A stretch of 64,000 nt of DNA, taken from assembly GCF_905115235.1 (NCBI RefSeq), contig NC_051851.1, positions 129,654,725 through 129,718,724 of the forward strand. The letters are read 5' to 3'. Below, one piece after another: positions 57,901-64,000 of the stretch. The notes below the pieces were generated by a model, which saw nothing but the letters and a program-made list of their open reading frames with translations, was not told where the DNA came from and searched no databases. The stretch is from Hermetia illucens (lineage: Eukaryota > Arthropoda > Insecta > Diptera > Stratiomyidae). The position numbers and the translations under genes were made by a program. How positions within the stretch are numbered: the first letter of the stretch is position 1; each line of letters opens with the position of its first letter.

Positions 57901-59651
57901 TAGCGGAGAGTCGTCTAAACTGAAAGAAGATTGATATCCTCACAAGGTGAGATTCCGAATTTGTGATACCCAGGACTAGGATAACAGTGAAGTTTCATTT
58001 TGTTAAGGAATTTGAAACATTATTGAGAAGCAGTACTTTGAATCAATGGATAAGCATTTGAGTATATTTCAGGTGGAAATATACGCCATAGATAGATTTT
58101 AAGTGACAGTCAAGGCAGTCAAGCCAAAGCAGTTGAACTCTAGACTGGTATGGGAATGCATTGCATTTGGATCATAAAATAAGGTCTGGATAATCTAGAT
58201 TCCATGTCATATTTAGAAAGCAATGATCACTATCTCATTGCTGATCATGAATGGGGTAGAAATGCCGTTCCATGCACGAGGACCTTCCTGGAGAACCAGA
58301 AAGAGGTTTATGATCATGGTATTTTGGAAATAGGAGAAGTGGTTGAGGGACTTATACTGGGAGAACTTACCCGGGGGTGAGAAAACCGAGGTGAACCGAA
58401 GCGACCGCAGCATTCTTTAAGCCACACAGGAACCCCACAGGTTACACGAGGCTAAATCTCTATACATATTCTGGGACACTCTCTGGCACTTGTATGTAGT
58501 ACGAAATTACCCTGGAAGAACATTTGAAATTAACCAAAACGCTAAAACACGTAGAAGAACAATGCATTCTAAAATCCCTATTGGTTATCGAACTAATCGA
58601 TATATTATAATTAATGGGTGCACTGTAACCATCAAAAGGAACATTTTTCTTGGGACCACCAAACCAACCGAACGTGCCTTTTGAGTTTACAATAAGAGAA
58701 GCTCGATGGAGCTAGTAAAGCATAATTAAGATTCTTACATATTCTGGTTACCTGTAAGGAGGTTATCGTCATTTTGTGTCAAGAAGACTAAACTCGCGTG
58801 AAAAGCACAATTTTCTTGAAATGAAATGAGACAAATGGTAAATAAATAAAAACTTGATTCTCATTCAGGTTAAAAAAGTACTCTTATCAAAGTTGGACAC
58901 AAATTACGACCTACAATATAATTCTTCCAATTGTATGACCTTTCAATTTTCTTCTTCTTCTGAGAAGTTGGCTGGCACATCCAACTGCTGCCCAAAACGA
59001 GGTAATTAATAAGAATAGAAAAGTGATTTCGGCAAATCCAGACAATGTTGATATGATGATAAAATGAACACCAAAATTAGTTCCATATTAAGATGCGATT
59101 TCACAAAAGAATTCATTAAAGTTACTAAAGTGGAGGGTAGTCATGGTGTTGATGGTTCAAAACAAAACCTTTAGCAATTCTGAATTGAAGATCTCATATT
59201 TAAGGACCGAGTCCTTAGACACAATTTCTCAATGTAAAGTTCGTCCGCATTATTTAAAATTTTTATCACTGTAGAAACTGCGTAACCTGCGTAATTAAAT
59301 TTAAACAAATGAAAAAGGAAGTATATTTAAAAATCTATCTTTAATAGTTTGGAATATTTTTCATAATTTAATTTTGCTAATCGTATTTTACGATGAGCAT
59401 AATACAATAAGTGTGGAGTCTTTTTTTGGCACTCTACTGGAAGAATACACAATCAAAATTCGTGTTTTCATATGCCATTTTCACTATTTTTTTCGTACAG
59501 TAGACGAGATTAATGCGATCTTGACCACTATGATCATAAAATAAGAAATTTACTTTAGAGATGAAAGTTTGAGGGCTTAAAATCTGAGAATCTGATTGAT
59601 TTGTGAACTGATAACAAACCTACCGCGCAACTACAAAAAAATGGTCATTAA
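57901..59651. other. No gene recognised
   Basis: AT-rich sequence. Near 58740-59100 there are no long frames or element signatures I can name. Confidence 0.45.
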
Positions 59652-59657
59652 TTTATT
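59652..59657 (-). terminator. Candidate polyadenylation signal
   Basis: AATAAA on the minus strand, about 190 bp after the stop of the small secreted gene. Confidence 0.5.
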
Positions 59658-59842
59658 AGGAAACAAAAGTGAAATTTTTCAACAGAGTTAATTGCATAAC
59701 AACGAAAAAATTCGAAACCGGTCAAATTAGGTAGAAATCATTCATAATCGAATCAAAACACACTAAGCAACTTAAACTTTCCATTTCGAAACAACCGAAA
59801 CGATTCAAAAAACGAAACCGTCAGCTACTTTCCTGGTCGTCT

Positions 59843-60130
59843 TTAATTGCGCCCGATTTGATCGACTTGTTGTTGTAGGTTGTTAATTACTTCTGATGGA
59901 ACTTGGTCACCCAAAATTTCGAACAAGTTAACGCGTTGATTGCCGGGGATCTGTTCGTATGCACCCAACTCAATGCCCTCCTGCACTTGTTGAATTTGAG
60001 CATCCTTGGGAATCAGCTGAGTGTTTTGAGCCTGCCGGATGGCTTCATTTGTGTAGGATGCTCCTTCCCGTTGAGGTTGAGCAACGGCCAATGCAACGAT
60101 AGCAGCTAACACGCACAGAGTAACTTTCAT
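59843..60130 (-). CDS. Small secreted protein, 95 residues, function unknown
   Basis: Residues 1-17 (MKVTLCVLAAIVALAVA) are a clear signal peptide; the mature part is acidic, Gln-rich and Cys-free, with NTQLIPKDAQIQQVQEGIEL and FEILGDQVPSEVINNLQQQV stretches. No domain is recognised. The clean frame, secretory leader, ACAAAATG start context, a 68-bp leader intron (60150-60217), a TATA-like word upstream and AATAAA (59652-59657, minus) about 190 bp after the stop together make a convincing small gene. Such short secreted proteins in flies include cuticle, haemolymph and reproductive peptides, but I do not assign one. Confidence 0.82.
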   Translation of the reverse strand: MKVTLCVLAAIVALAVAQPQREGASYTNEAIRQAQNTQLIPKDAQIQQVQEGIELGAYEQIPGNQRVNLFEILGDQVPSEVINNLQQQVDQIGRN

Positions 60131-60148
60131 TTTGTTAAAGTTTAAGTT

Positions 60149-60285
60149 TCTGCAAGTTAGAAAGATCCGTAATTATAATTCTGGTTGGATTTAGTTCAAT
60201 AATCCTTAAGACCTTACCTTTAAGTTTACTCGAACAAATTAGATTTGCGTAGTTCCTCGATGGAATGTACGTTTCGCGAAGCAGT
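60149..60285 (-). other. Leader exon and 5' UTR intron of the small secreted gene
   Basis: On the minus strand a donor CTTAAAG|GTAAGG (exon ends 60218) and an acceptor TAACTTGCAG (60151-60150) bound a 68-bp intron, after which 18 bp of leader precede the ATG at 60130. The upstream limit of the leader exon is not known; 60285 is a rough guess. Confidence 0.65.
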
Positions 60286-60356
60286 GATCAAGACGTATCA
60301 CTCTCGACTCGGTTAATCCACAATTAAATGTTGGAAGTTTTCGAAACGTGTTCCAA

Positions 60357-60362
60357 CTTATA
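60357..60362 (-). promoter_or_regulatory. Candidate TATA box
   Basis: TATAAG on the minus strand (GATATAAGTTGG), about 140 bp upstream of the leader donor. Position fits a start of transcription near 60330, but no clear initiator is seen. Confidence 0.35.
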
Positions 60363-60399
60363 TCGAATCCCCTCTGTGATCGGATCAGGCGGGTTTAGG

Positions 60400-61479
60400 T
60401 CATGAGCTCTCGAAAATGTATGAATAGTAGTAGCGAAGATATTTCGCCGACAGACAGGGTCTGTTGCATTCATTGTTTTGAGTGAAGATTGAAGATATTC
60501 CATACAAAAGTAATTGAGATATAGTCAGTTGTTCCAAGAATGCCTCTTCCAATTTTCTTTTCTGCGAGTATCTTTTGCATGCTATAGTATGTGTAGAGTT
60601 ATGTTTGGAAGTATTTTTACACTTTGTGAATAGTGGGCTCAAATGTATAAATAACATTAATATTGATCGAAAAATCCATTTGAGTTGGCGCCGCTAGGTT
60701 TTAAGGTAGTATCAGTTGAAGCAACAGAAAAGTATATGACACAAGGCTTGAAGTTATAATAAGGAGATGAGTATGAAATTTATCGGAAGTGCGAAACGAA
60801 AATACCATAACAGAAATCACATAGAGCTCACATAAAATTTTTCTGGAAGATCATCTTTGAACGGATATGGTCGCTTCAGTAAGCAGTTTTTTAACTCCTA
60901 GTGGTGGCTGAATACATGCTTAGAGACTTTTGTCGGAATTTATATTTTGATATACATAAGAGGTCGTACACCCTTATTGTATTCAGTCTCTTCCAATGTT
61001 GAGTTTGAACTAGAAGGTCATGTTGATGGTATATATGAAACAGATATTCTCTGTGGAACCTAAAGATAGAAGAAAAGAATGTCTCAAGTAGTAAATTGGA
61101 ATAGAAGCGAGCATTATTTGTGAAGTATCCGAAAAAGGAATTCAAAGTCCAATCATATTATTCACGCGTTTTATTTCAACTCAAGAAGAGCATACGTATT
61201 CTAAAGAACTTCATAGCAAAAGCTCATTATAAATAAACTATTGTCAAAACTTCTGGAAATCACAGCCTTTCACGTTACCTAAAATGACCACCTAAACATT
61301 TTCTTTGTCGACTATTCTCTTCCCCACGGAAAGATGTACTCGTAGGCAACCCTTATATCCAATTGCCTTAACATCGCTCATTGCTAATGAATTCCCACAC
61401 CCCCTCCCCTTGGACCTCCATATAAAATACGCTATAGTGTGCAGTACTGTCAGCCTACGTGAGTTCGGATAAGTGGGAC
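60400..61479. other. No gene recognised
   Basis: Short open frames only. Nothing supported. Confidence 0.45.
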
Positions 61480-62250
61480 AGCGAAGCCCACGGTCATAGC
61501 AACATCCTTGACATATTATTCGGAAACTTTAGGCGTTCCCTACGGACATGCAGTCCGAACTTCACGAGAAGCTTTGCTCTGGACTTTCCAGCCAGGAGAG
61601 CGACTTGTTGAAGGATTTATGACACAGTATTTATCACAAAGAAATCAAAGATGACGTGTGGAATCAGGGCGGAAGTTTATTCGGATACACATTACGTAGC
61701 CGAGTGGTACGGTGTCCCAGGATTCGCCACTATATTCCAGGCGGAAGTATTGGGGATACTGGAAGTCTGGGGCATTATCCGAGCCTCCAGCGTAACATAG
61801 TCATTCTGGCCGACGGTTAAGTGGCCATTAAGGTCTTGTATTCGGTGACGACATCCTTAGGGCTGGCGGAGCATTAACGGAATGTGCCGAACATTCTGAC
61901 CGGCACTTTCAAAGCGATACTCCTCTGGATTCCCGGTCATAGGAACATAGAAGGCAATGCATACAAGATTACGACGGTCTGTACCACTGGCCTATAGGCG
62001 GCCATGCGGGATTTGATATACCTTGTAATCCTCATTACTGAAGTTGTGGAGAAGAAAAAGGAACCCTCATGCACTTCCTTTGCGATTGCCCAGCCAGGCA
62101 CTAGGTAAACTATTCTTAAGATGATCTTTAGCTGTAAGGTGGAAGAGTTCCTTTCATTCGTGAATGCTGCGGACTGGTTCCGAACATCTGACTCGGCTGG
62201 AATCTGCGCCCTTTGCTCCTAACATAGCAGCCATGGTTTTATGAGTTTGT
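61480..62250 (+). mobile_element. RNase H-bearing LINE, 3' fragment
   Basis: The frame pieces GIRAEVYSDTHYVAEWYGVP, ATIFQAEVLGILEVWGIIRA, LTGTFKAILLWIPGHRNIEG and CGEEKGTLMHFLCDCPARH give an RNase H domain (FQAE, then WIPGHRNIEGN) followed by the Cys-His knuckle. LINEs of the I/LOA side carry RNase H. Several stops and small shifts are present; the RT is missing. Confidence 0.72.
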
Positions 62251-63189
62251 AGCATGAAAACGGTACACCGTAGTACTAATTGGGTTCCTTGGACCGGCTA
62301 ATGATACCTGTCTACCTACCCTTATATTCCATTATCTTATGATTGCTCGTTGCGATGTCATTTGATGCCTTGCTTCGTCCAATACTGCCGGAGGATGCAC
62401 AGCGCCACGACAGTTTGAAATAAAATATTATCCCAAATTAACAACAGCCCCACTCCTCTAGTCACTAAATAATTTTGATGACTTTTGGCCTATCAAAGCC
62501 TCTCGATGGGCTCAATTATGATTGATGTATGCATGTATGCACAATACACTCTCTTCACAACCAAATTATTTAATGAATGGTCAACACGTCATACTTCGCA
62601 AGATCAACCGGAATGCTTCGAGGGGAGCGTTATCGTCAAAGTTGATTAATTTGAAGTTTAAAATATGAGCAATGCTGCTGATCGCTCGATTTTGGCAACC
62701 GAAAATTAACATTTGCCCTGGAATGGACGGATTTTTAGAAGAACTTAAAGCCCGCTTCGTTAATTGGAGTTCGAAATTTTGAAGCAAATCAGTATATGCA
62801 ACCTACTCCTACCGCCTGAATATTATCAAATGAAAGAAGGATCAAACCTAAACCTGACCCGCTTACTCATTATGAAGTGGCTCCGTTTTCTTTGGGTCTG
62901 GTGTATCTTTACCTGTTAATTTAACTCATGACTAGGTCTACGCTGTTTCTACGCGTCTTTCTACAAAGCTGCTACGATTGAATGTGCTAATTCCCTAATC
63001 GAGCGTTATTCCCCTGTTTCGCCATATTTCATAACTGAAATCCATCTCGGGAAGTGAATTCCACCAAAATCGCTTTCCAGTCATTTTCTTACATTTAGTA
63101 TAGTTAACAAAAGCTGAATTGAGAGCCCTTCAGTAAAGATTTCCAACTACGAACAAGAAATCCAACCAGTTGTCTTTACTCAATACTTT
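62251..63189. other. No gene recognised
   Basis: No supported features. Confidence 0.45.
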
Positions 63190-64000
63190 AATTTTTGCAA
63201 ATATGCATATTTCGGAAACTACTTATCTTCTTCCTAAGTATTTGGGTTTTAATGGGGAAGAAATCGCTCGCTCTCTTTCCGGGCTGTAATTAGACCCTCA
63301 TTTACTCATTCCCCTGGATTATACGTCTCGCGGATGGAACGGATGATATAATTGCGTCTATGAATGCATCTCCTGATGAATTTGAAGAGCTACCAATAAC
63401 CGTTGCTGTAATCCTGTTGAGAATCTTTCGTTGTTCTATAAATTTCCAGAATTTTGGCCACGTCTAACTACGTTCTATCTTTTAGGTGCTTCACCATCCT
63501 TACATTCTTCCTCAAAACCATGTGGTTTTTTAAGACGATGTGTTCCGCTACCTTCGACCTGAAGACCGTCGCTCCCTTTTTCCTGACAACTCAGCTTTCT
63601 TCAGGTGTTCTCCAAAACGTTTCTTTTGGTTTTATACTGCAACCTGCGTAAAAAATTTTGTATACCCCGGACTTGGCAGGAAAGGGTTTTGAGCTGATTG
63701 TTCCTGCTGTTCCTGCTTAAATGACGTCCAAATTATGTTTTTCCGGGTTTCGTTTCAACTAATTTCGTTGAATTCCAAAGCTATTCTCCGTCTGGACTGT
63801 TGATCCGGACTCAGCTTGGTGAGGACTTGCCGTTGAAGCGTCCTCTTTTGTTTGAGAATCAGAATTCGTTTTTCTTAATGATAGCGCAGATATAGTCTAA
63901 ATACCTCTTCCCAAACCAGGGCATCTAATCGACCGAAGTTATTTTCAGTTCAGGGGAGGCTTCCTAAAGGTGATATTTTGATCGTGATGGGTGATGTGAA
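63190..64000 (-). mobile_element. Penelope-like element, copy 3 (runs off the window)
   Basis: From the right, the minus strand reads KSGVYKIFYAGCSIKPKET near 63630-63690 (GIY-YIG start, where the YIG half is worn), then SKVAEHIVLKNHMVLRKNV and RMVKHLKDRT..LDVAKILEF, the C-terminal half of the nuclease region. It ends near 63200-63240 with GGAAGAAG, then TTTCCGAAATATGCATATTTG. The upstream part continues beyond the window edge. A few frame breaks are visible. Confidence 0.68.
63200..63240 (-). other. Penelope terminal motif, copy 3
   Basis: GGAAGAAGATAAGTAGTTTCC can form a GGAA/TTCC stem, and the next bases CGAAATATGCATATTTG hold the perfect palindrome AAATATGCATATTT, as in copy 2. Confidence 0.55.

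Overview
This window looks like nuclear DNA from a fly (Diptera) with a large, repeat-rich genome. The evidence is two recognisable insect genes built from exons with canonical GT-AG introns of about 65-90 bp beside very long ones, DINE-1-like Helentron repeats carrying a GACA-type microsatellite, and AT-rich intergenic DNA crowded with decayed LINEs, Penelope-like elements, SINEs and Tc1/mariner relics. I cannot name the species. I saw no bacterial operons, rRNA genes, CRISPR arrays, LTR retroelements or virus-derived elements.

The genes sit in the left half. An NHE8-type Na+/H+ exchanger (SLC9A8 orthologue) runs right to left from 20105 to 11889 in three coding exons (655 residues when joined). 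A CRELD gene (signal peptide, WE region, EGF-like/furin-like repeats, two membrane segments) runs left to right from 20919 to 31470 in six exons (379 residues). The two start codons are 813 bp apart on opposite strands, so they probably share a divergent promoter region. Both genes have one long intron that has collected transposons: NHE8 intron 1 (6.2 kb: an RTE LINE, an R4/HERO-like LINE, a Penelope-like element) and CRELD intron 2 (8.9 kb: RTE, Jockey, an R4-like tail, a SINE, a mariner relic). Near the right end, 59843-60218 holds a small secreted-protein gene (95 residues) with a 68-bp intron in its 5' leader.

The rest is mostly repeats. Positions 1-8400 are a field of Helentron/DINE-like copies. 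Three 5' ends lie head to tail from 4502, and two of those units carry the same piece of an RTE-type reverse transcriptase and the same foldback palindrome. A LINE family with a GATGAT-type tail has copies at 8740-10335 (+), 43767-44775 (+) and 52125-53560 (-). Penelope-like GIY-YIG regions occur at 17520-18930 (+), 38050-38700 (-) and 63190-64000 (-); they share a terminal motif, and the first resembles a hammerhead ribozyme core. From 31.5 kb to 59.6 kb I recognised no host gene, only scattered element remains.

The most useful second looks are the hammerhead-like ends of the Penelope elements, the Helentron tandem with captured LINE sequence, a 118-bp tandem repeat packed with CAGAC/GTCTG words at 1918-2183, and a candidate alternative 3' splice site in CRELD that would remove its membrane anchor. 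I did not find a convincing new multi-gene system.
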